A DNA stretch of 8,434 nucleotides from a bacterium (GTDB taxonomy: Bacteria; Arandabacterota; Arandabacteria; Arandabacterales; JALGWA01), in the NCBI GenBank assembly GCA_025774425.1, contig JALGWA010000036.1, positions 1-8,434 of the forward strand, in the 5' to 3' direction. The position numbers and the translations under genes are program-made. The notes under the pieces were generated by a model. That model had not been told where the DNA came from, searched no databases, and was given only the letters and a program-made list of their open reading frames with translations. Positions 1-6,693 of this stretch are shown in pieces (the stretch's first letter is position 1; every line of letters begins with the position of its first letter).

Positions 1-64
1 GTGAATCAGGTGGCAGGAAACGTGACCGCTTGCGATGCAAAGGGTTACACCGCCACTGTACGGG

Positions 65-135
65 GCGTGCGCTGTGGCACACGCATTGCTCTGTGCTGCG
101 GGTGGACACCGGACAGGAAACCGGCGGAACACCAC
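65..135 (+). promoter_or_regulatory. Leader region of the small heat-shock gene with two imperfect stem-loops
   Basis: The 155 bases before the heat-shock gene hold no convincing gene. Two short inverted repeats are visible. GCGTG at 65-69 can pair with CACGC at 80-84. A nested one has GTGG 102-105 with CCAC 132-135 and, inside it, CCGG 109-112 with CCGG 121-124; it ends just before the ribosome binding site. No CIRCE operator (the HrcA-binding inverted repeat) and no good sigma-70 or sigma-32 promoter could be identified. Whether the hairpins matter is inference. Confidence 0.25.
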
Positions 136-140
136 AAGAG

Positions 141-150
141 GAGGAGGTGA
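141..150 (+). promoter_or_regulatory. Strong Shine-Dalgarno site of the small heat-shock gene
   Basis: GAGGAGGTGA is close to a full complement of the 16S rRNA 3' end and lies 5 bases before the ATG at 156. It decides the start: the reading frame is open back to position 30, but the upstream part has no ribosome binding site and no family similarity. The GGTGA half (146-150) can also pair with TCACC at 174-178 inside the coding region. Confidence 0.85.
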
Positions 151-155
151 TTCAA

Positions 156-590
156 ATGAGACTGGTCAGATGGTCACCCTTCAGGGATTTGATGACTCTT
201 CACGAAGAGACCGGAAAGATGCTCGATTCCTTTTTCGGGACGGCGGAGGACAGCCGCGAGTCGCAGTGGATTCCTCCGGTCGACGTTTCCGAGAGCGACA
301 ACGAAGTGATCGTGAAGGCCGAGATTCCCGGCATGGGCAGGGACGACATCAAGGTCTCGGTCAAGGACGACGTGCTGACCATCTCGGGCGTGAAGAAGCG
401 CGAGGAGCGCGAAAACGGCGAGAACTGGCACAGGGTCGAGAGGACCTACGGCGCTTTCAAGCGCGTGTTGACGCTGCCCTCGGTGGACAGCGAGAAGGTC
501 GAAGCGACTTACAGGGACGGCGTCCTGGAGATCAAGCTGCCCAAGCAGGAATCGGCCAAGGCCAAAGAGATCCCGATCAAGGTCGCCTGA
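156..590 (+). CDS. Small heat-shock protein (Hsp20 / alpha-crystallin family)
   Basis: ATP-independent holdase chaperone that binds unfolding proteins in the cytoplasm and passes them to the ATP-driven chaperones. The 144-residue product has the usual family length. It opens with the bacterial Hsp20 N-terminus (MRLVRWSPFRDL), followed by an alpha-crystallin domain at about residues 38-131, beginning WIPPVDVSESD and including the EIPGM segment (56-60). The conserved end of the domain is the DGVLEIKLPK stretch (121-130), equivalent to the A-x-x-x-n-G-v-L signature. An I-x-I anchor (IPI, 139-141) sits in the C-terminal tail and is known in the family to bridge subunits in oligomers. The start at 156 is chosen over upstream in-frame ATGs because of the strong ribosome binding site and the family N-terminus. 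It appears monocistronic, with a terminator right after it, and is convergent with asnS. Family assignment is firm; the precise paralogue is not. Confidence 0.96.
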   Translation: MRLVRWSPFRDLMTLHEETGKMLDSFFGTAEDSRESQWIPPVDVSESDNEVIVKAEIPGMGRDDIKVSVKDDVLTISGVKKREERENGENWHRVERTYGAFKRVLTLPSVDSEKVEATYRDGVLEIKLPKQESAKAKEIPIKVA

Positions 591-598
591 TGCAGCAT

Positions 599-621
599 GG
601 GAGGCAGCCCGGCTGCCTCCC
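599..621. terminator. GC-rich hairpin just after the heat-shock gene
   Basis: A perfect 10-base-pair stem (599-608 with 612-621) with a 3-base loop starts 9 bases after the heat-shock stop codon. It lacks a T-run on either strand, so alone it is not a classical intrinsic terminator. It may protect the mRNA 3' end or slow convergent transcription from asnS on the other strand. Confidence 0.45.
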
Positions 622-643
622 TTCCCTCCGCCGGTTGTCCGCT

Positions 644-672
644 GGCCGCTTGGCTGCAAGCGGCCTTTTGCT
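644..672 (+). terminator. Rho-independent terminator of the small heat-shock gene
   Basis: GGCCGCTTG (644-652) pairs perfectly with CAAGCGGCC (657-665) around a GCTG loop, followed by TTTTGCTT on the plus strand. This is a classical intrinsic terminator for the heat-shock transcript. It ends directly at the stop codon of the convergent asnS. On the minus strand no T-run follows the stem, so it would terminate asnS poorly. Confidence 0.85.
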
Positions 673-1962
673 TCAGGGATAAACCCTGTATATGGTCCGG
701 GGGAAAGGTATGGCTTCCCTGATGTGCTTGATGCCGCAAATCCAGGCGACCGTCCGCTCGAGCCCAAGGCCGAAACCCGCGTGGGGAACGCTCCCGTACC
801 TCCTCAAGTCGAGATACCACTCGAACGCCCCCCGAGGAAGACCGTGGTCGTCGATGCGCTTCTCGAGCAAGGCCAGGTCGCTTATCCTCTCGCTCCCGCC
901 GATTATCTCGCCGACACCCTCGGGGGCTATGAGGTCCGTACAGCGCACGGTCTTGTCACCGCCGGGCGTGGGCTCCATGTAGAACGACTTGGCCTCAGCC
1001 GGGTAGTCGTGTATGAACGTCGGCTTCTCGAAGGACTCGGACAGGAAGGTCTCCTCCTCCGCCCCCAGGTCCCGTCCCCACTCGATGTCGAATCCGCCGG
1101 CCCGCAGCCGCTCGACCGCCTCGTCATAACTCATCCGGCCGAACGGCGGCGTGACGCGTTCCAGGAGAGAGACGTCGCGTCCTAGCACCTCGAGCTCGCG
1201 GACCCGCCGCTCGAGCACGCGCTCGACGACCGCGGTGACGAGGCCCTCGGAGACCTCGAATACGGTCTCGAGATCCGCATACGCCATCTCGGGCTCGAGC
1301 ATCCAGAACTCGGTCAGATGCCTCCGCGTCTTGGACTTCTCCGCTCTGAACGTGGGCCCGAAGCAGTATACCCGCCCGAAGGCCATTGCGGCGGCCTCGT
1401 TATAGAGCTGGCCGCTCTGGGACAGGTAGGCGGTCTCATCGAAATACTTGGTCTCGAACAGGGTCGTCGTACCCTCGCTGGCCGAAGGCGTGAATATGGG
1501 CGCGCTGACCTCGATGAAGCCCAGGCCGTCCAGGTAGTCACGGCAGGCTTTCATCACCTCGGCCCGGATGCGGAGCACCGCATGCTGCCTGGAAGACCTG
1601 AGCCACAGGTGGCGGTTCCTGAGCAGGAAATCGACGCCGTGCTCCTTGGGCGTTATCGGGTAGTTCTCCGCGATACTGACCGCCTGGAGGCGCGACACCG
1701 TCAGCTCGAACCCGCCGGGGGCGCGCTCTTCCTTCCTGACCACCCCCTCGACGATCACGGAGGATTCCTGGGTGAGCGCGTCGGCCTCTTGGAAGGCCTG
1801 CTCCGAGTCCTGTTTGGCGATGACGCATTGCATTACGCCGGTGCCGTCCCTCGCGATGAGGAACTTTATCTTTCCGCTGGAACGAAGCCTCTGAACCCAC
1901 CCCTTGAGAGTCACCTTCTCGCCGACGTGACGGCCGGCGTCCTCTATGTAAATCCACGCCAC
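673..1962 (-). CDS. asnS: Asparaginyl-tRNA synthetase (class II, archaeal-like form)
   Basis: Charges tRNA-Asn with asparagine using ATP, in the cytoplasm. The 429-residue product has an N-terminal OB-fold anticodon-binding domain (about 1-105; [20 protein letters not shown]) and a class II catalytic core. The core shows QSGQLYNEA (182-190), motif 2 ([20 protein letters not shown], 205-224), the [17 protein letters not shown] segment (346-362) and motif 3 ([15 protein letters not shown], 396-410). [10 protein letters not shown] after motif 2 and GEIIGGSE favour AsnRS over the related AspRS. The C-terminus [12 protein letters not shown] resembles archaeal AsnRS more than the E. coli type. The start is a GTG (1960-1962), with AAGGAG at 1971-1976 eight bases upstream. 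That site overlaps the stop codon of the upstream RCK gene, implying translational coupling as last gene of the operon. Whether it is strictly Asn-specific cannot be read by eye. Confidence 0.95.
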   Translation of the reverse strand: MAWIYIEDAGRHVGEKVTLKGWVQRLRSSGKIKFLIARDGTGVMQCVIAKQDSEQAFQEADALTQESSVIVEGVVRKEERAPGGFELTVSRLQAVSIAENYPITPKEHGVDFLLRNRHLWLRSSRQHAVLRIRAEVMKACRDYLDGLGFIEVSAPIFTPSASEGTTTLFETKYFDETAYLSQSGQLYNEAAAMAFGRVYCFGPTFRAEKSKTRRHLTEFWMLEPEMAYADLETVFEVSEGLVTAVVERVLERRVRELEVLGRDVSLLERVTPPFGRMSYDEAVERLRAGGFDIEWGRDLGAEEETFLSESFEKPTFIHDYPAEAKSFYMEPTPGGDKTVRCTDLIAPEGVGEIIGGSERISDLALLEKRIDDHGLPRGAFEWYLDLRRYGSVPHAGFGLGLERTVAWICGIKHIREAIPFPRTIYRVYP

Positions 1963-1975
1963 CTTGCGATCTCCT

Positions 1976-2662
1976 TCACAGGCTGCTCGCCAGCCTCTCG
2001 ATGTCCTTCTCCGTCCCGACGACGACGAGAATGTCCCCCATCCGGATCTGGTCCTCCGGCTCGGGGAGGACGTTGTACCGCTTGGCCTCCTTCGATATGT
2101 CGGACTGGTCCGTCTTGCGCTTGATCACCACGATGTTGCACTTGTACTTCTGGCGGAACTTCATCTCGCCTATCTTCTTGCCGACGAGCTCCTTCGGGAC
2201 GACCACCTGCGCGATGCTCAGGCCTTCGAAGAGGCTGGTGATGTCCACTATCCGGGAGCTCAAGAGGCTCTGGGCGACGCGGACGCCGATCGCGTCCTCG
2301 GGGAAAATGACCGCGTCAGCTCCGATGCGCTCCAGTATGCGCTTCTGGATGTCCGTGCCCGCCCGCGCCACCACCCTCTTGACACCGAGGTCCTTGAGTA
2401 TGGACGTCGTCAGCACGTTGGCCTCGAAATTCTGGCCGATCGCTACGACCACGGCATCCGCCTTGTCCATGCCGTGGGCGACCAGCCCGTCCCTGTCCAC
2501 CGAGTTCATGCATACGGCCACGGATACGACGTCGCTGACCTCGTTTATCACGTTGGGGTCCGTGTCGATCGCTATGACTTCCGCGCCGCTGTTCGCCAGC
2601 GTGGTGGCGACCGTGTAGCCGAATCGTCCAAGACCGATGACGCCGAAACGTTTTGAAGGCAT
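1976..2662 (-). CDS. TrkA/KtrA-family potassium transport regulatory subunit (RCK domains)
   Basis: Cytoplasmic gating ring protein that binds NAD(H) or another nucleotide and controls a potassium channel or transporter. The 228-residue length matches KtrA-type single-unit proteins, not the double-unit TrkA of about 450 residues. RCK_N (TrkA-N) covers about 5-125: the Rossmann glycine motif GLGRFG is at 10-15 and the acidic end of strand two at AIDTDP (31-36). RCK_C (TrkA-C) covers about 138-228, ending in the typical [22 protein letters not shown] at 2660-2662 is preceded by GAGAGGAG (2671-2678), 8 bases away. It lies 18 bases after the Na/Pi gene and 13 before asnS, so it is the middle gene of an operon. 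No KtrB/TrkH channel partner is present in the window, which is odd and means the partner is elsewhere or different. The family is certain; potassium as the ion is by family analogy. Confidence 0.92.
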   Translation of the reverse strand: MPSKRFGVIGLGRFGYTVATTLANSGAEVIAIDTDPNVINEVSDVVSVAVCMNSVDRDGLVAHGMDKADAVVVAIGQNFEANVLTTSILKDLGVKRVVARAGTDIQKRILERIGADAVIFPEDAIGVRVAQSLLSSRIVDITSLFEGLSIAQVVVPKELVGKKIGEMKFRQKYKCNIVVIKRKTDQSDISKEAKRYNVLPEPEDQIRMGDILVVVGTEKDIERLASSL

Positions 2663-2680
2663 CGGGACCGCTCCTCTCGC

Positions 2681-4738
2681 TTACAGTCTCCCCAGGACGG
2701 CGTAGGCTATCCCGGAAGCGTTGGAGTTAATCCTCTTGAGGTCGTTCAGCACATCCAGGAAAATGGTGCTCGTCTCAGCCACTTCCTCCCTGTCGCCGGT
2801 CAACCCCAGCAGATGGTTCTTGTGCAGCTCGCGCTCCATATTGTTGAGCTCGGATTTCCGCCCCACGACTTCCTCCGCAAGCCTCTTGTTCTGGGAGGCG
2901 AAAGAGTCGATGGCCATCTGGAAAGCCTTCTGGACCTCGGAATGGTAGACCTTGATGCTCTCCAGGGCGTCATGAGAGAACCTCGGCGAGACCATCATCT
3001 TCTTGAGGGCTAGGTCCATGAGGCTCTTGGACACGATGTCGCCTATCAGCTCGAGCCGATGGACTATGAACAGCAGGCAGACGGCCCTCTCGGCCTCGTC
3101 GTCCGACATCTCGCCCTGGGAGAGCCTCGTCAGATAGGGGGTGATGGCCTCGTCCAGCGTGTCGACCTTGTCGTCCTCCTCTATCAGCCTCTCGCGGAGC
3201 CCCTCATCGTCGTTGGTGAAGACTTCTACCGAGCGGGAATACATCCGGTAGGCGATGTCGGCCATGCGCAACGTCTCCCGGGTCGCCTGCCCCAGGGCCA
3301 GCGCCGGCGTCTCCAGCACCCGTGGATCCAGATACACGGGCTTGAAGACTTCGGCCCCGGCCTCCTCCTCCTTTATCAGGAACCTGAAGAGCCGGGCCCA
3401 GGGTTTGACGAAAGGCAGGAACGCGAGGGCCGCGCCGACATTGAAAAGCGTGTGGGCGTTCGCTATCTGCCTGGTGACCGTATCGGCCGTGCCCTCTATC
3501 GCCGCCGTGAAACGTCCGAGGAACGGGTAGAGCAGGGCGACGGCGAGGACCTTGAAAAAGGTGTGGGCCCAGGCGATCCTCTTCCCCTCCGGCGTTCCGC
3601 CCATGCCGGCCAGCAGGGCCGTCGCGCAGGTGCCTATGTTGGCGCCGAGGACGACCGGTATCGCGCCCCGCAGGCTGATCATGCTCTGGAAGGCGAAAGT
3701 CAGCACCAGGCCTATGGTCGCCGCGCTGCTCTGTATGACCGCCGTGAAGACGGCCGAGGCCAGGATGGCCAGCACCGGACTCCGCTCGAAGCCCAGGATG
3801 AACCCGGCGAAAGCCGGGTGGTGCTTGGCCGGGGCCACGGCAGCGGACATAACACTCATGCCGAAGAACAAGAGACCGAAGCCCATGACTACCTGGCCTA
3901 TCCTCGAGTAGCGCTCGATCTTGGAGATGAAGAGCACGAAGCCGGCCGCGACTATGAGCAGCGCGTAGTCGAAGATCCGGAAGGCGATCAGCTGGACCGT
4001 GAGCGTGGTCCCCACATCGGATCCCAGTATGACCCCCATCGCCTGGCTCAGGGTGATGAGGCCGGCGTTGGCGAAGCTCACCATCATGGCCGTCGTCGCG
4101 CTGCTCGACTGGATTATGACAGTGACTATGATCCCGGTGAGCACTCCGAGGAACCTGTTGGCCGTCAGCCTGGCGACGATCTGCCGGAGTTTGCCGCCGG
4201 CGGCCTTCTGGAGTCCCCTCCCCGAGAACTTTATGCCGAACAGGAAAATGGCCAGCCCGCCGACGAGGCCGACCAGCGTGAAGGCCACCCAGTTCTGCCG
4301 GTAGGTGTTGAGCTCGAACACCAGGTAGTTGCCCTCATGGGAGCGCGGCAGGCACATCACGTGGAAAGCACCTTCCCGGGAGCCGGCCCTCACACTGGTC
4401 GAGGCGTACCCGGCCGGGCCGGTCTCGACGAATCTCCGGTCGACCGCGGGCACCTCTGCGGGCCCTCCTGGCTGACCCTCCCCCGCCTCCACGACGACGA
4501 ACTCGACGAGCACCCCCGGCATCGGGGACCCGGCCTCGTCGGCGACCCTGACCCTGAGCGGCCTCTGGAAGTACTCGGACACCGTCCCGATCTGCCTGTT
4601 GCCGGAAATGTCCTCCCCGTCGATGCCGACGGCGTACTCGAGGCTGACCTCCGCCGTGGCCGGCGCGGCGGCCGCCCAGAGGCACAGGAAGGCCCAGAAC
4701 AACAGCGACAGGCCTCTGGGGGGCTTTGAATCCTTCAT
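2681..4738 (-). CDS. Na/phosphate cotransporter family protein with N-terminal Ig-like domain and C-terminal PhoU-like domain
   Basis: Inner-membrane transporter of the Na/Pi-cotransporter (SLC34/NptA, YjbB-like) family, expected to move phosphate with sodium; direction is not readable. The 685-residue product has a signal peptide (1-29, cleavage after ATA), then an extracytoplasmic beta-rich domain (about 31-145) resembling bacterial Ig-like (Big_1) repeats (LRVRVADEAGSPMPGVLVEF). A first membrane helix follows (about 150-170). The transport core is two inverted repeats, each with the family signature: QSSSATT (210-216) with GSDVGTT (239-245), and QSSAATI (336-342) with GANIGTC (365-371). 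More helices lie around 257-301, 320-350, 391-408 and 430-444. Residues about 480-685 form an alpha-helical PhoU-like regulatory domain. The Ig-like N-terminus is absent from short family members. First gene of the minus-strand operon, behind a candidate promoter at 4770-4799. The start is the ATG before the signal peptide; its ribosome binding site is weak. Confidence 0.93.
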   Translation of the reverse strand: MKDSKPPRGLSLLFWAFLCLWAAAAPATAEVSLEYAVGIDGEDISGNRQIGTVSEYFQRPLRVRVADEAGSPMPGVLVEFVVVEAGEGQPGGPAEVPAVDRRFVETGPAGYASTSVRAGSREGAFHVMCLPRSHEGNYLVFELNTYRQNWVAFTLVGLVGGLAIFLFGIKFSGRGLQKAAGGKLRQIVARLTANRFLGVLTGIIVTVIIQSSSATTAMMVSFANAGLITLSQAMGVILGSDVGTTLTVQLIAFRIFDYALLIVAAGFVLFISKIERYSRIGQVVMGFGLLFFGMSVMSAAVAPAKHHPAFAGFILGFERSPVLAILASAVFTAVIQSSAATIGLVLTFAFQSMISLRGAIPVVLGANIGTCATALLAGMGGTPEGKRIAWAHTFFKVLAVALLYPFLGRFTAAIEGTADTVTRQIANAHTLFNVGAALAFLPFVKPWARLFRFLIKEEEAGAEVFKPVYLDPRVLETPALALGQATRETLRMADIAYRMYSRSVEVFTNDDEGLRERLIEEDDKVDTLDEAITPYLTRLSQGEMSDDEAERAVCLLFIVHRLELIGDIVSKSLMDLALKKMMVSPRFSHDALESIKVYHSEVQKAFQMAIDSFASQNKRLAEEVVGRKSELNNMERELHKNHLLGLTGDREEVAETSTIFLDVLNDLKRINSNASGIAYAVLGRL

Positions 4739-4764
4739 TCGGCAGCGCTCCAGACCGGTTTAGT

Positions 4765-4780
4765 GAACTAAGTTAAGTTC
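4765..4780. promoter_or_regulatory. Imperfect palindrome in the divergent promoter region (possible operator)
   Basis: GAACTAAGTTAAGTTC is a 16-base imperfect palindrome with GAACT/AGTTC arms; its centre also holds a direct AAGTTAAGTT repeat. It stands out as AT-rich against the GC-rich surroundings and covers the candidate -10 of the minus-strand promoter, so it could bind a repressor. It does not obviously match a PHO box. The regulator is unknown and the role is inference. Confidence 0.35.
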
Positions 4781-4799
4781 CTTTCGGCGCCGATGTCAA
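4770..4799 (-). promoter_or_regulatory. Candidate sigma-70-type promoter of the Na/Pi - RCK - asnS operon
   Basis: On the minus strand a perfect TTGACA -35 box (4794-4799) is followed, after 18 bases, by TAACTT (4770-4775), a partial -10 match that keeps T1, A2 and T6. A 17-base spacing to TTAACT is also possible. The boxes lie 32 or more bases upstream of the ATG at 4738, in the only gap on that side large enough for a promoter. Confidence 0.5.
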
Positions 4800-4892
4800 C
4801 CCAAAACCGGCTGCCGTGGCGCTGCTTGCACTTTATCGCAAAAAATCATCACGCCTCGACTCAAGGTGCGCCGCCGCGTTGCCGAAAATACC

Positions 4893-4898
4893 TATGAT
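4893..4898 (+). promoter_or_regulatory. Possible -10 element upstream of the TPR gene
   Basis: TATGAT on the plus strand matches the -10 consensus at five of six positions and is 58 bases before the GTG start at 4957. No acceptable -35 box lies 16-18 bases upstream (the sequence there is GC-only), so this is weak. An activator-dependent or alternative sigma factor promoter would be needed if it is real. Confidence 0.25.
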
Positions 4899-4956
4899 CC
4901 CGTGTCACCGCGGGACAGGTGCACCGACTGGTACTGGGACTCGGGGAAGAGATAGC

Positions 4957-6690
4957 GTGCTGAGGACAATCGCTCTAGTCGCAATGGGCGTCGCGGCCCT
5001 GGCCGGCGTCGTGTCGGCCGCCCAGGTCGTACCTCGGGCGTCCGGCGAGCAGGACCCCCTTCTGATGTCCAATCTCTATGTCTGGAAGGGATACCGGTAC
5101 ATGGCGGACGGCGAGTACGGGGCGGCCATCGAGAGTTTCACGGAGGCGGCGGCGCTGTCGCCGACCTCGCCCGAGCCCCACTTCGGGCTGGCGCGGGTCT
5201 ACCGTCACAATTCCCTGATCGACGGCATGCTCGAATACATGACGGGTGTCAAATTCCTGATCAGCGACTTCTACTACCAGTCCCTGTTCGCGGCTAACCT
5301 CGTCCTTATCATACTCGCCTCGGTCGTGATCAGCTTCTACCTCGGCGTGTTCATAGTCGTATTGAGAAACTGGAAGGCGACATGGGTGTCGGCGGTTCTC
5401 ACGCTTTCGCCCCGGCTCGGCGCCGACTACGTCAGGCTGGTCCTCGCCGCGGCCATAGCCGCGTTCTTCATCATGCTGCCCGGCAAGAGTGCATTCGGAG
5501 TGATCACCTGGGCCGCCGTCGTTGGAAGCGCCTTGACCTGGCGCTACGCGACCCCGTCGGAACACAAGGTCGTCGTGGCGTTCGCGGCCCTTCTCGTCCT
5601 GCTCGCCCCGGCGATCGACTGGACGTCGAGGATAGTATCGACCCACCATCCCCAGTCGCCCTTCCGCATGGCCGCAATCGCCGACAAGACGCTCGACGAG
5701 AGATTCGAACGCACGCTGCAGGTGACCAGCGCGCACAGGAAGTACGACCCGCTGAATGCCTTCATGCGCGGCCTTTACCACCTGAGAGTCGGGAACCACG
5801 CCGCAGCGCTCGAGTTTTTCAACGTCGCCGACAAGCTCGAACCGCACAACGCCGCCATACTGAACAACAAGGGTGTCGCCTACTACGGGCTCAGACGCTT
5901 CCAGGAGGCCAGGGTCAGTTTCGAGGAAGCAATCAGGTATGCGCCGTCCGAGGCCGTCATCCACTACAACTACGCACAGGCGCTCAACCAGCTCCTGCAT
6001 TTCGATGTCGCCGAGGAAGAGATGGAGATAGCATCCACGCTGGATTTCAACCTGATCCGCTCGCTCGTCGCCGACGCCGCACCCCAGGATCCCATCGCGG
6101 TAAACCTCCAGCCGGGAGCGCTCTGGAAACTCGCCTCGACGGCCCCGGAAAGACGATTCAAGACGGACTACCATCCCGTCGAGTCGGGCACGGCCGGCAT
6201 CATCGTCCTCGTAACGCTTGCCGGCGGCCTGGTCGCCGTCTCCTACCGGCTCAAGGTGGCCGCACGATGCGACATCTGCGGGGTACATGTCCCCGAGAGC
6301 ATCGCCCGCAGGAAACGCAAGGAAATCGCCTGCCGGAGCTGCGCGCGCATCATGCAGGACAACGTGGGCGACAGCGACGAGCTCGAGCGGGAACTCGACG
6401 CACGCCTCTCCAAGCTGCACTGGAGAAGCACTACGCTGAGGCTCGTGGCCGGCCTGGCGGCGCCGGGCGCATCATACCACCTGTGCGGCCAGAGGCTGAA
6501 GGGTACTCTCTACGGGATACTCGTCTACGGCTCGCTGATTCTCGCTCTCACCGGAGGGTCGATAGTAAACAGGCTGCCGCGCTTCAGGACGGGTGACGGC
6601 ATGGCGCTCACGGTCTTCTTCATCTGCGTTTACGCGGTCTACGCATGGAGATCGACGGTGCTCGTGCTTCGTCACGCGAGACAGGAATAG
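4957..6690 (+). CDS. Multi-pass membrane TPR protein with a Cys4 zinc ribbon; function unknown
   Basis: No named family recognised. A GTG start at 4957 is chosen, with GGGGAAGAG 6 or more bases before it, because it yields a clean signal peptide (residues 1-22, cleavage after SAA). The frame is open back to 4816, but those 47 codons look non-coding. The 577-residue product has an N-terminal TPR-like pair (about 36-100), membrane helices at about 111-135, 160-176, 178-194 and 204-221, and a second TPR block (about 264-362, including NNKGVAYYGLRRFQEARVSF). A further helix (411-429) precedes a zinc ribbon with CxxC pairs at 438/441 and 459/462. The last part has PG...G..LKGTLYGI (503-520) and helices near 515-533 and 549-570, reminiscent of TM2-type hairpins. 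The stop is 3 bases before the DUF4388 gene, so the two are co-transcribed. TPRs suggest scaffolding; the rest is inference. Confidence 0.85.
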   Translation: MLRTIALVAMGVAALAGVVSAAQVVPRASGEQDPLLMSNLYVWKGYRYMADGEYGAAIESFTEAAALSPTSPEPHFGLARVYRHNSLIDGMLEYMTGVKFLISDFYYQSLFAANLVLIILASVVISFYLGVFIVVLRNWKATWVSAVLTLSPRLGADYVRLVLAAAIAAFFIMLPGKSAFGVITWAAVVGSALTWRYATPSEHKVVVAFAALLVLLAPAIDWTSRIVSTHHPQSPFRMAAIADKTLDERFERTLQVTSAHRKYDPLNAFMRGLYHLRVGNHAAALEFFNVADKLEPHNAAILNNKGVAYYGLRRFQEARVSFEEAIRYAPSEAVIHYNYAQALNQLLHFDVAEEEMEIASTLDFNLIRSLVADAAPQDPIAVNLQPGALWKLASTAPERRFKTDYHPVESGTAGIIVLVTLAGGLVAVSYRLKVAARCDICGVHVPESIARRKRKEIACRSCARIMQDNVGDSDELERELDARLSKLHWRSTTLRLVAGLAAPGASYHLCGQRLKGTLYGILVYGSLILALTGGSIVNRLPRFRTGDGMALTVFFICVYAVYAWRSTVLVLRHARQE

Positions 6691-6693
6691 ATC

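Noticed and set aside
30..60. Possible promoter (TTGCGA at 30-35) for the heat-shock gene
   Set aside because: No acceptable -10 box at 16-18 bases, and no good sigma-32 match; the true promoter may lie left of the window.
30..155. In-frame 42-codon N-terminal extension of the small heat-shock protein
   Set aside because: No ribosome binding site before the upstream ATG, composition unlike the family, and a near-perfect Shine-Dalgarno just before the family-typical N-terminus at 156.
3059..4729. 556-codon plus-strand open frame opposite the Na/Pi transporter gene
   Set aside because: Shadow frame caused by high GC: its product is charged, rich in Gly, Asp and Arg, and lacks domains, while the minus strand encodes a clear transporter.
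4816..4956. In-frame 47-codon extension of the TPR protein from a GTG at 4816
   Set aside because: The extension reads as low-similarity intergenic sequence, would bury the signal peptide, and overlaps the region expected to hold the promoter; the GTG at 4957 has a purine-rich ribosome binding site and starts a clean signal peptide.
4975..6420. 481-codon minus-strand open frame opposite the TPR gene
   Set aside because: Mirror of GC-rich codon bias; no domains, and it conflicts with a plus-strand protein that has TPRs, membrane helices and a zinc ribbon.
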